From positions 41,218-105,217 of the forward strand of contig SAUG01000130.1 of the NCBI GenBank assembly GCA_011316305.1: a stretch of 64,000 nucleotides of DNA, written 5' to 3'. Under the pieces are notes generated by a model that saw only the letters and a program-made list of their open reading frames with translations, searched no databases and was not told where the DNA came from. The stretch comes from Rusavskia elegans. Its lineage: Eukaryota > Ascomycota > Lecanoromycetes > Teloschistales > Teloschistaceae. The stretch's first letter is position 1. Each line of letters opens with the position of its first letter. The position numbers were made by a program, and so were the translations under genes. Of this stretch, positions 10,808 to 20,778 are shown one piece after another.

Positions 10808-12676
10808 ATGATTACACTAGTGCTGGGTGCCCAATGGGGCGATGAGGGCAAAGGCAAATTGACTGACATCCTCTGCGCCAAGGCATCACTCTGTGCCCGT
10901 GCTCAAGGAGGAAACAACGCCGGACAGTGAGTATTCCTCCCCATTTCTGAAGGGACTGGCTGGCTGACAAGTGTTGTAGCACCATTGTCGCGAATGGTCA
11001 AACCTACGACTTCCACATCCTTCCCTCCGGCTTGGTAAATCCCAAATGCCTCAATCTCATCGGGACTGGCTGTGTCGTTCACATTCCCAGCTTTTTCAAA
11101 GAGCTGGAAGATCTACACAAGAAAGGTCTCGACACCAAGGGACGCATACTGCTCAGCGGCAGAGCCCACGTCGTATTCGACCTACACCTGCTCATCGATG
11201 GCTTGCAAGAAGGCGAGCTCACTGAAGCGGCAAAGAAAGAGCAATTAAGTGACGCACAAGTCCTGGTAGCGGAAAAGTCAACCAGAGGAGCGATCGGCAC
11301 AACCAAGAAAGGCATTGGACCTGCCTACAGTGCAAAACATGCAAGAAGCGGAGTACGGATACACCAGATCTTCAACAAAGAGGAGCTCGACAAGAGATTG
11401 CGAGTGCTAGCAGGCGGAGCACAGAGGAGGTATGGCAGCGCAATGAAAGATTACGACGTCGAGGCAGAGATTGCCAGACTCAATGTATGTCTGACCATGT
11501 GCCCCCAATACAATAGCGGCAGCAAGGCCCATGACTGATTGGCACATAGACGTATCGAGAGCAGCTACGTCCATTCGTAGTCGACGCAGTACCCCTGATG
11601 GCTACCGCGCAGACCAATGACACGGAAATCCTTGTCGAGGGGGCGTGAGTAACTCACCGACATCACATGTGCGCATTACTGACGCCACATGGCAGCAATG
11701 CATTGATGCTTGACATCGACTACGGCACCTATCCGTTCGTCACGTCGTCCTCAACCGGTACCGGCGGAGCCATCGGCGGCCTTGCCCTATCACCCTTCAG
11801 GATCAAGCACATCATCGGTGTGGTCAAGGCCTACACGACACGCGTTGGTGGGTAAGTGGAACCCCATGCACCGGCAAGGCCTCTGAGTTGGCTGGCAGTC
11901 AAGGTATGGGATGCGTTGAATGCTAATTCTGCCACCCTAGTGGACCCTTTCCCAGCGAAGCTTTGAACGTATGTCCATCCTTCCCGATCCTCCAAGTCAC
12001 GCATTGACTGTGTATACACAATCGACAGGACGATGGCGATACACTCCAAAGCAAAGGGCACGAATACGGCGTCACGACGGGTCGACGCCGCCGCTGTGTA
12101 AGTCCAATCCCTTCAATCTAGCGAGGTGGGCAGCCGATATCTCGACTGCCAGCCAACCCAGATGCCCTGTCAGTGTATGAAATATTGATCGGTTTGCAGG
12201 GCTGGCTCGACCTCGTCGCCCTCAGACACTCCCACGCTATCAACCACTACACCAGCCTCAACCTCACCAAACTCGACATCCTGGACCACTTCGACACCAT
12301 CCGCGTCGCAGTCGCCTACACAGACCCCTCCGACCCCTCCGCCGCGCCAATGACCGATTTCCCGGAAGATCTGTCGGTGCTGGATCGCTGTGAGGTCGTA
12401 TATGAGGACTTGGAGGGCTGGAAGGGAAAGGGGTGTGTGGCTGGTGCGAAGACATATGCGTCACTACCGAGAAAGGCTCAGGCGTATATACGGTTCATTG
12501 AGGAGAAGGTGGGTGTGGGGATCGAGTGGATTGGGACGGGGCCGGGGCGGCTGGACATGATCCGTCTGGTTCCTGATGTCAAGGAGAATCACAAGCAGGA
12601 TTGGGGTGACTTTGGGGCGGTGGAGAAGAAGTATGAGCCTGATCACACTATCGTTGGGAGTATCCACGACTATTGA
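10808..12676 (+). CDS. ADE12: Adenylosuccinate synthetase
   Basis: Condenses IMP with aspartate, using GTP, to adenylosuccinate, the first committed step to AMP; cytosolic. Seven exons: 10808-10926, 10980-11484, 11550-11644, 11696-11851, 11941-11968, 12029-12097 and 12200-12676, all in phase, giving 482 residues. Start [17 protein letters not shown] places the P-loop-like QWGDEGKGK at residue 9, as in the family; an upstream in-frame stretch has no support. Other signatures: GGNNAGHTIVANG across intron 1, [18 protein letters not shown], and the guanine/IMP-site [13 protein letters not shown] created by joining exons 6 and 7. Exon 5 is only 28 nt. The product is some 50 residues longer than the yeast enzyme (433), with part of the excess around [18 protein letters not shown] sequence before the conserved [10 protein letters not shown]. 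Confidence 0.96.
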
Positions 12677-13169
12677 TATTGTACGTAGTGGAGCCTAACC
12701 TTTTTGCCAACATGCTTAGTACCTGCCTCTTGATAGAGTGATACAAGCATGCTCGTTGACTTGATGGTCAGTCGTGATTTGGGAGCGTACAACAATCGGT
12801 ACCTCGATGTGAATATTCGCTCTAATGAGGGTACAGACAACGTGGTAGAGCTACATACTCATATAAGACGCTTACATGAAGCATTTGACATAAGTTCAAT
12901 GAGCAGAACACTGGTGACAACAATGGCATCCGACAGATCCAGAGAACATAGTTTCATTGACGCTTCTATCAGTCTACTTTCTACATCGCCCATCGACAGA
13001 CCTACGAATAGACACTGTCAAGGAAAGCCATCCTGAGTACCAAATACTCCCCATACTCCTCCCCATCTATCAAAAACACGCGCATTCACATCCCAGTCCA
13101 ATCGAAGCGCCAGACAACGCGGCAACGTACTCGCAAAACATGACGACGAAAGCATGCTGATTAAACCAA
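12677..13169. other. Intergenic downstream of ADE12
   Basis: 3' flank of ADE12 leading into the repeat region. No coding sequence or recognisable element. Confidence 0.5.
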
Positions 13170-13440
13170 GCATACGCTCAAAAGACAGCAGTCGCAGGAC
13201 TCACTGGAGAAAGACCCCTTCCAAAAACCCAACGCAGCGCAAAAGCATCGGTCTATGGCCCAAAAACCACGTGCATAACTTAGCAAACTCTCAAAAGACA
13301 ACAGGCGCGGGACTCACCAAAAGGCGCCTCGCGGAATAACCAACAGTCAAAGCAGCGGACCGGGACCCAAAAACATACGCAACGCTTAGCAAGTGAACAC
13401 ATGGGGACTGCAAAGGAGAAAGACTCACCGGGGCCCACTT
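13170..13440. repeat. Degenerate ~110-bp direct repeats
   Basis: The string CTCAAAAGACARCAG plus CGC..GGACTCAC occurs at 13177 and again at 13290 (113-bp spacing). A third, more diverged piece (GAGAAAGACTCACCGGGG) follows near 13420. CCCAAAAAC also recurs in each unit. On the minus strand each unit begins with GGTGAGTC, which resembles an intron donor. No coding potential. Confidence 0.6.
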
Positions 13441-13489
13441 CGGCCCCCGCCACCAGATCGACCGCGATGAAAAGGCTACCTTGACTGTG

Positions 13490-14400
13490 CAGGTGATCAG
13501 AATCATCAAATCAGAGCATGGAAAGGGAAGACTTCCAGATGCGCAATACTGTGCAAGTCAATAGCAAGGGAAAGCAGCGCTGAGAAAGCAGATGATCAGC
13601 GAAAGACAACGAATTGGAAGGGTGGACTTCCATCTGGCGCTCGATGTTGTTGCTGCATCCAGGCCCTACGGCGGATTTCACGACTATCTTGACTGTGAGA
13701 GTGATCAGCATCGAAAAACAAGAGCAGGCAAGGAAGACTTTCCATCTCAATCACCAAAAATCTGCCGTATCCAGGAACCGCCGCGTGTTCGAAGCTATCT
13801 TGACTGAGAGAGTGATCAGTATCAAAACATCAGAGCAATGGGAATAGCAATTGCTGGGAAGGGTGGACATTCCTTGCCATTTGCATTGAAATCGGTTATA
13901 CCCAATACCCCCACTTGTTCAATGCTACGTTGACTGCGAGAGTGATCAGCATCAAAATATCGAAGCAGTGAAAGACAATGAGGATTGAGGCATTGAATGT
14001 GGTGGGAAGGATGGACATTCCTTCATGATGAAGCCATAGCTGTATCCAATCTCCGCCGCGGGTCCGAATGCTACCTTGACAGTGGGAGTGATCAGTATCA
14101 TAATATCAAGGCAGTGGAAAACACGAGGAATCAGGAATGAGAGGCACTGGGAAGGGTGGACATCCCTCTGCAATCAATGAACAGCTGCATCCAGTATCCC
14201 CTGTGAGTTCGCTGCCTTGACTGTGAGAGTGATCAGCATCAAAACATCAAAGCAACGAAAATAAGATGATCGAGGAATGGAAGGTGCTTGGAAGGGTGGA
14301 CATCCCTCTGCAATAAAGCAATGAGCTTGGAGCGCCGATAATATCCAGGTCTGTAAAAGAGATGATCAGCCAGGAAAAATTGAAGGGATGGGACGGACTT
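13490..14400. repeat. Divergent tandem array, about eight units of 99-146 bp
   Basis: Units are anchored by RTGATCAG, at 13493, 13592, 13701, 13812, 13942, 14088, 14229 and 14362. Most share the preceding TTGACTGYGAGA and a following GGAAGGGTGGACWTCC (13615, 13857, 14004, 14151, 14291). Spacing is 99, 109, 111, 130, 146, 141 and 133 bp. Units are clearly related but far from identical, so the array is old. No long open frame. On the minus strand the core reads CTGATCACTCTCACAG, which looks like a branch site followed by a 3' splice site. Confidence 0.75.
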
Positions 14401-14467
14401 CCCAATGCCATCGAGGTCAAACGGCAGAAGACTATGCTGCAATGTCAGTGTTAGTAGTGTCCCGGCT

Positions 14468-14552
14468 CCAGAGTCCCGTATCCAGAGTCCCGTATCCAGA
14501 GTCCCGTATCCAGAATCCCGTATCCAGAGTCCCGTATCCAGAGTCCCGTCCA
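14468..14552. repeat. 14-bp minisatellite
   Basis: Six head-to-tail copies of CCAGAGTCCCGTAT (14468, 14482, 14496, 14510, 14524, 14538) with one substitution in the fourth copy and a truncated last copy. Confidence 0.9.
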
Positions 14553-14615
14553 GCAGGCCAAAGTCCAGATCCTGGAAAACCAACAAACGCAACACAAGCA
14601 AAACGCTAGAAGCAG

Positions 14616-14715
14616 AACGCAAAAAGCAGAACGCAAAGGCCACAATGCTAAGGCCACAACGCAAAAAGCAGAACTCAAAGGCCACAATGCTAAGGCCACA
14701 ACGCAAAAGGCAAAA
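14616..14715. repeat. 42-bp minisatellite
   Basis: Two nearly identical 42-bp units (14616-14657 and 14658-14699; one difference, AACGC vs AACTC) followed by a partial third rich in GCAAAAGGC. Open frames reading through this region on either strand are repeat translations, not genes. Confidence 0.85.
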
Positions 14716-14901
14716 GGCAAAAAGGCAAGAAGCAAAGCACGAAGTGCGCAAGTACGTGGCAACAACAGATCCGACAGAAGGAAAGACAAAGGAAAAACAG
14801 CAGACCTGAAGCCCGAGATGTTTAGCATGATTTTGACCTTTTGTGTTTTTTTTGGCAAGGTAGTAACCCCTTTTCATTTTCTTGAATTCACTCACTCACC
14901 T

Positions 14902-16503
14902 TCAATCCAGTCCAGCGTCGATCCAGATGTCCTGGCGGTCCCAATAGGCCTTGTTGAATGTCCCGATGTGCACTCCAGATGGCAAGTCCTCCCGGTACTT
15001 TCCAGTCGCCTTGAAGTAGGCATACTTCCCAAGGAACTGATGCAGACCCTTCTTGTTGCAATCCGGACTCCCGCACTCCGCATGCTGATAGATCGGCTCC
15101 GTTCCAGTGATATATCTGTCTTGGCCATCCGGTCCAGTCCATCCACGGAGTTTGCCGATATACCGAGTCGGATCCACATGCACATGATCAGTCTTCTTCA
15201 CAGGCCTCTCCGGCGTATCCATCGCCTGCAAACAAACTTGTCGTCAGCATGGGTCTGCAAGAAGGAGAGCGGAAATAACATGAATAGAAGAGAGACAACA
15301 CGAAAGGTATCCCTTCAACTGGTGGGGTGGGCCTTCGATCGCTTGGTATCGCGATAACGCCTGGCCAAAGCACTGGAACGAACACGGCATGACTGATACA
15401 GTATGCGAAGGAAGATGAAGGGGAAAGGAGAACGGCATGACTGATGCAATGTGCGGACGAGACATGGATGGAAGAGCCGGCGACATGAATGATGCAATGC
15501 GCGAAATAAAGATGAAAGCAAAGACGACGGCGTCAAGGGGAAAGGATGATGAGGAGGGAACATAATGCAGCATGAAGAGCAGACATCGTCGCATGAAAAG
15601 AGAAGGCAAGAGTTCAAGAAGGAGGAAATGATGGACTTACACATGGCTCTCCAATCCACCTATCCACAATCTTCTCCGTCTTCAACTCTTCTGCCCACCT
15701 AAGGCCTCTCCTCGCCGTGACTCGGTGTTGCCCATTCCTCTTGAGGATACCTCTGAGAGGCACCTTGGATGACTTGACAGGAATGACAAAGGGCACCGGT
15801 GCGCAGTTGACGTTGCGAGATCTTGTCGCTCTAGGAGCATGGGGCGTCAACGGACCTGGGCCAACGTTAGTCGAGCGCGCGACGATGAGGAAGTGGAAGA
15901 CTTACGAGGAGATGAGGTGGCCTGAGCTACCACAATTGGTGCAATGTAAGAAAAGCTTGATCCCGTCATGACTGAAGCTGCCGGAGAGACTTGACGAGCC
16001 GGTTTGTTCAGTTTCTCATCGACCGGTGGGACTTGACGAGCCCGGTGCGCGTTGAGAGGCTGACGGGGAGCTGGCAAGATGTCAGTAAGCATGCGACGAG
16101 CGATGATTGTAAGGATGGAGTGCTCACCTGGCTTCTTAGAGGAAGCGCCACCAGAAGGACGAGTAGCATGGCGCTGCCGGACAGTCGCCCATGTCTCGCG
16201 TTTGCCTGGAATGCTGGCCTTGTCGGAGGAGGAACACGCGGCGGCTAGGCGTTCCTTTCGAGCTTGTAGTCTGGCAAGGATGACAGACGAGGCCCCCGAC
16301 GTCGTGATGCGTGGCGCAGCAGTTGACACGTCTTGACGATGAAAAGGTCGTGACTGGACCTTTGGCGATGAGGAAGTGTGCAGAGCCGGCCGGTTCCGGA
16401 TGCGAGTGATAGGCTGTGACTTGGCCTGGAGTTGCTGCTCACCAGTCTGACGAGCAGCCTGACGAGCAGCGAGGAGATCGAGCACGACTCTTGAGCGAAG
16501 CAT
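14902..16503 (-). CDS. Hypothetical protein, four exons, with a GILK/RW motif
   Basis: Exons 16503-16128, 16070-15906, 15855-15641 and 15225-14902 join in phase (introns 57, 50 and 415 nt), giving 359 residues from MLRSRVVLDLLAARQAAR. I do not recognise the family. The N-terminal half is basic, Ala/Ser/Arg-rich and probably disordered or a targeting region. The third exon has SSKVPLRGILKRNGQ..GLRWAEEL, a short basic motif of the PLxGILK..V/RW type. The last exon looks folded: aromatic-rich with WTGPDGQDRYITGTEP, a Cys-His group (HAECGSPDCNK), then GLHQFLGKYAYFKATGKYRE. The long third intron contains three ~47-bp repeats. The splice sites and single-frame coding character are good; function unknown. 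Confidence 0.6.
15387..15530. repeat. Three ~47-bp repeats inside an intron
   Basis: Copies beginning GGCATGACTGATRCARTRTGCG start at 15387 and 15434, with a diverged third (CGACATGAATGATGCAATGCG) at 15481. They lie inside the 415-nt intron of the minus-strand hypothetical gene and account for its unusual length. Confidence 0.75.
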
Positions 16504-18061
16504 TGCGAACAATGTTCTAGTGACAGAGAAGTGTTGTAGTTGAGAGCAATGAGAAGATAACTGTAAGCTTGGCTGAGCGCAGAGATCTGAAGTGACTTTG
16601 ATGCTTTGACAGTGTGTGAGTGATGCTTGAGGATGTCAGTAAGTATCTGAACAAATGGGGGACATGGATAGTGTTGGGGGTGGACTCACTGAGCTGTGGC
16701 ACTGAGAAAGCGTGAAGAGAAAAAAGAGAAAAACTGGGGGGAACGCCCACGTTAAGTAGTCCAGACGAACGCCGGGTAAGTTGGGGGGGATTGAGATTTT
16801 CCAATCAGTCGGACGTAGTTTGGTACGTTGAGCAGGTTTCGAAATGGATGGAAACACAGAGAGAAGAGCCGGAGCATTGGACCATGTCACATAGGGCCCA
16901 CATCACACATCTGTAGATGGACTCCTTGATGCAGCAAGAGACGCCTATCGCGATGTCCATCGGTCAACGCTTCATAGAACCAGGCACAGCGGCCGGCTCG
17001 ATGGTGATGTCGACCCTGTGGAGAATGGAACATTCGAGTGCGAGATGCCGAATAGGCAACGCAGGATGTAGACAACAGTGAGAAACTCCCTCAACGCCCA
17101 AAGCGCCAACGCGTACACCCGTAAATTCTGGAATCGGCGTGTAGGGAAATAGACTGAATCGTAAAGGGACAGTAGAGGAGCTCTAATTTCAAGTACTACT
17201 GCGTTGTATGGCATTGGATATCTCGGCGCGTAGAGTCGAGTAAACAGAGGACGTCAAGAGAAACTTTGTCGTCGAGAATTAAGCGCGCTCTAGAGATGAC
17301 AGGAAGGTGTGATCGGACGAACAGGAGACCGATTATGCATGACAAGAGGTGTAAGAGACTGCAAGGAAGAGAACTGTAATACTGCGGCATGCTAGCATCG
17401 AACATACTGGTATTCCTTCGTCCGCAAAAATGCGTGTTCCCTTTAATGTCATGGCATGCCATGTCACAGACCGATCGCAACGGACGGCATACAACAGCCG
17501 TTACTTCGATAATAGATATCGTTCTGTCGATTACTCGGATATCAGGTGCAGGTGCGTTAATCCAAGTGACCCTTGCGAGGGGAGCCCTTTGACTGGTAGG
17601 ACCAACTCGCCAGCAGACGAAGGGATACTATCCCCATTGACCGTTCGCAGCAGATTCGTCACAGTGGCATTGTGTTCTTCCCGATGCCTATGCTTATGTA
17701 CACTCCTTATTCGATGTCGTCTCCCCCAAGTAAGACCTACGGTCAACTAGTGTTTCATACACATGCGATAATTCCACTCAAAGCTGTAGAGAGATTGGTG
17801 GTGATGGAGGGGAAACAGTGAACAAGTTTGCGACAACGACTACAGTCAGAAGAAGCCAGATACTCAACTATCCTACATAGACTCCAAGACTGGTAATTTC
17901 CCGAGGCCTGCAATCTTTCTCAGTGAAGCATGCTGTGAGTGGACTGGCCTGTGTGGCAAACCCAATGTGGAGATTCGAGCAATGCAAGGGACAACCTACT
18001 ACCTCCTCTTTCGCTGGAACTCCAAGGGATCAACATTAGATGCGTATACAAATTGAAGGTG
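16504..18061. other. Intergenic between two divergent genes
   Basis: About 1.5 kb between the start codons of the minus-strand hypothetical gene and the plus-strand rhodopsin-domain gene. No convincing coding sequence, RNA gene or repeat. Both promoters should lie here. Confidence 0.5.
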
Positions 18062-19223
18062 ATGGCGGTCGTCAGCAGTGCCGGAGGACTCACTCCTGTC
18101 AATCTCGAGGTCGGATTCTTATATGGATTTATGCTGCAAGGCTCCGCTGACGATCAGTGGCTAGATCATCATCTGGCTTGTTGTGGGCACTGCCGTGCTT
18201 TTCGCCATCGCGCGCTGGGGCATTAGATGGTATGTCTTAAGGCTGCTGTGGGATGATGCTGCTGTTGCTGTGGCCGTGCTCTTGCATCTGTCGCTGGCGG
18301 TCATGTACAGATATATCATCCCAATCATGTTCGAGCTAGACAAGGTCGCGAAAGGGGAAGCACCGCCCACCCCAGCCTTTCTGTCTCGGGCTGCGATCTT
18401 CCTCAAGCTGCAATTTGCCATCATCGTGTTGTTCTGGACGACGGTATGGGTCGTCAAGATTTCGTTCTTGATCTTTTACCGGAACCTCTTTGCGAGCTTG
18501 CGGGAACACATGGTCGGGTGGTGGATTACTTCCGGCTTCACTGCGGTGGCATATTTACTTTGTTGGGCTTTCCAGCTCGGGTCCTGTGTTCCGATATCCC
18601 ATTACTTCATACTAGGTCGGAAGTGACCACGAATGCGACTTTTCGGCGCTGATTGTGACAGGAGCTTGCGAGACGCCGCGAGATATCCGGTACTCGAATG
18701 CGTGTCTGTATGTTGCAGCGGCAGGCGATATCATTAGCGACTTGATGAGTGAGTCGTTCTGCCATCAATGCTCCGAGGCAATGCTGACACTCGCATAGTC
18801 ATGGGTCTTGGGCTGAGGTTACTTTGGAACCTTCAGATCAGTGCGCGAGAAAAGATTGCGCTCGGAGCCATCTTCTCGGTGGGGTTCATCAAAATCGCAT
18901 TTGCCATCATCCGGGTGGTCAAGATAGGGGCAACGGCGAGACACGTCAACCCGATCTGGCTTGCGCTCTGGTCGATGATTGAGGCAAGCGTGGCCATCGT
19001 GGTAGCATCCTTGCCTTCTTTCAAAGTACTCTTCGCCCGTGGACGGCGTCGCCGATCTGAAATCCGGGGTGCAAAATGGTCGAAGACAGGTCACTGGCGA
19101 TCGCATCATCGCCACAGCAACGACATGATTGAGCCACTTGATGGCGGGATAGCACTAGATGGCGTGGAGACTCGGGCCAATGGTGATGAAGAAAATCAGC
19201 TGAGAAGTATGCATGTTCGATGA
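18062..19223 (+). CDS. Fungal rhodopsin-domain integral membrane protein
   Basis: Four exons, 18062-18109, 18165-18615, 18662-18748 and 18799-19223, join in phase to 336 residues. Exon 1 encodes only 16 residues before the first helix (IIIWLVVGTAVLFAIARWG). Further features are typical of the fungal rhodopsin-type domain: WDDAAVAVAV at the start of helix 2, a long third segment with WVVKISFLIFYRNLF, GSCVPISHY, and, across introns 2 and 3, CETPRDIRYSNACLYVAAAGDIISDLMIMGLGLRLLW (split here by exon joins). The VNPIWLALWSMIEASVAIVVASLP helix then closes the domain. The cytoplasmic tail is basic, then acidic. No CFEM domain. Some relatives are pheromone/pathogenicity receptors (Pth11-like), but a ligand cannot be inferred. 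Same domain class as the fused protein at the left edge, though clearly a different gene. Confidence 0.85.
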
Positions 19224-20778
19224 GGAGGACACAGGGCGCTGGCAATAGTAATGATCCAGAGCAGTGGTTGAGTGATTGAGTCTCCTTCCTGTTATGGATG
19301 ATTAGATCTGATCTGATAAGGGCTCTGACCTTCGACCCTCTATACGCTAGCCTAGCAAGCCTCGGTACTTGTAGTATAGGTATTCATCATGGCTTCATCA
19401 GCCCATCCACGCCGCGCTTTTGGTCAACGAAGGATATGTGATGACCGGCCACTATGTGGATCGTCCACCGACCCATATTACTCTGACCCAGCCTCAAGAA
19501 ACGCCATCCAAGGGGAACGTGGATCTGCAAAGACGCTGAAAAGACGACGGGTTGCCTTACCCATCTCAACATCCTTACTGCAACCTGCAATTCCTGCATG
19601 CTTGCAGTTGTGGCACCTCCATCGCAAGTACCCGTGCCCTGATCGTTCGCAGATCTGCGTGAAAGCACGCATCATCCGGCTCGATGCACTTCTGACAGAT
19701 GCGGGCTAGACCACCGGCCGGAGACCCTCGGATGGTGTGCATGAAATGGCTGCATGTGGAGAAGCCAAGCAGTTGCGTACCGGACTTGATCTGTACATAC
19801 TTCAAGCGAGATCTTGGTCCACCCTCGACGACCATTCGAGACGGGAACCACCATGCCGGGACGGATGACCTCCCATCTGAGATGAGACAGCTCGAGTCAA
19901 ACTCACTTCGAATTCGAGCCACCGACGGAGCATATGTCATGCTACTTCACGTAATCTCCGGCCCCCCGTCGCAGTTCCAGAGTGGAAATAGCTCTACAAA
20001 AATTGCCCAGTGCCAAAGCTTGGAACCCCAGAATCTCTCCTGATGCCAAGTGCCCGGGTGTGTAAGGCCAAAGGTATATCAACACGGGAGATTGATGGGC
20101 TGCCTTCGTGAGTGTGATTGGTAGAGAGACGCTTAAGGAGGTCCCTTTCCAGATGTCACGCCCGGAAGCAGATCGTGGAGCAGCCACAAGCTTCCACATA
20201 TCGACTTCGTGAATCTAGATCCACTCATCCCCCCATCGTCCATTATCAATACCGTAATCCCAACCATGGGAGGCATTCAGTCTTGATTTTCTTTCACCAA
20301 TGAATGCGTGGCGAAAGCGCGTATTCTCGATGCTGCCGAAATTCCATTCCCTTTGACTATCACAGCTTTTCCAGCATGCACCATTGAGAACGAAGCACTG
20401 GAAATATCATGAAGAAGGATGCGCAGGGATAGCGGAGTCGCATGAAATACGGGACAGTCTTGTAAAAAGTGCGATCCGACACAAGACTTTTGAGAAGAAA
20501 ATTGGCCGAAAGTTGTGAGTAGCATCTCGATCTCATTGCCATCGAACCTCATCGACGTTGGAAGACATGTCTGTTCGCTGTGGAAGGAGCCTTGTGCCTT
20601 CACTTCCCCATCGCACCGGCTTCTTGCTACAGGAACTTCGGTTCGTTCCTTGAAAGATCCTTTCTGGCCCATCGTCCTCGTTCTCCTTTCAACTCGCAAA
20701 CCTAGTAGTAACACATTATTCATTTCCGGTGTCAGTCTCATTTCCCCAATTTCTTCCGAGCCAATCGCTCCTTCCATC
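19224..20778. other. Intergenic between the rhodopsin-domain gene and the MHYT gene
   Basis: About 1.55 kb. Minus-strand open frames around 19480-19940 contain a few Cys pairs, but no start, splice pattern or family supports a gene. 20500-20778 is the probable long 5' UTR or promoter of the MHYT gene. Confidence 0.45.

Noticed and set aside
14239..14895. Minus-strand open frame of 218 codons
   Set aside because: It reads through the 14-bp and 42-bp minisatellites and simply translates them (repeated SGYGTLDTGLWIRD-type sequence); no independent evidence.
19478..19940. Possible minus-strand cysteine-containing gene
   Set aside because: Cys pairs (CHNCKHAG, ICQKC) are suggestive, but the two pieces are in overlapping frames of the same DNA and no splice pair joins them.
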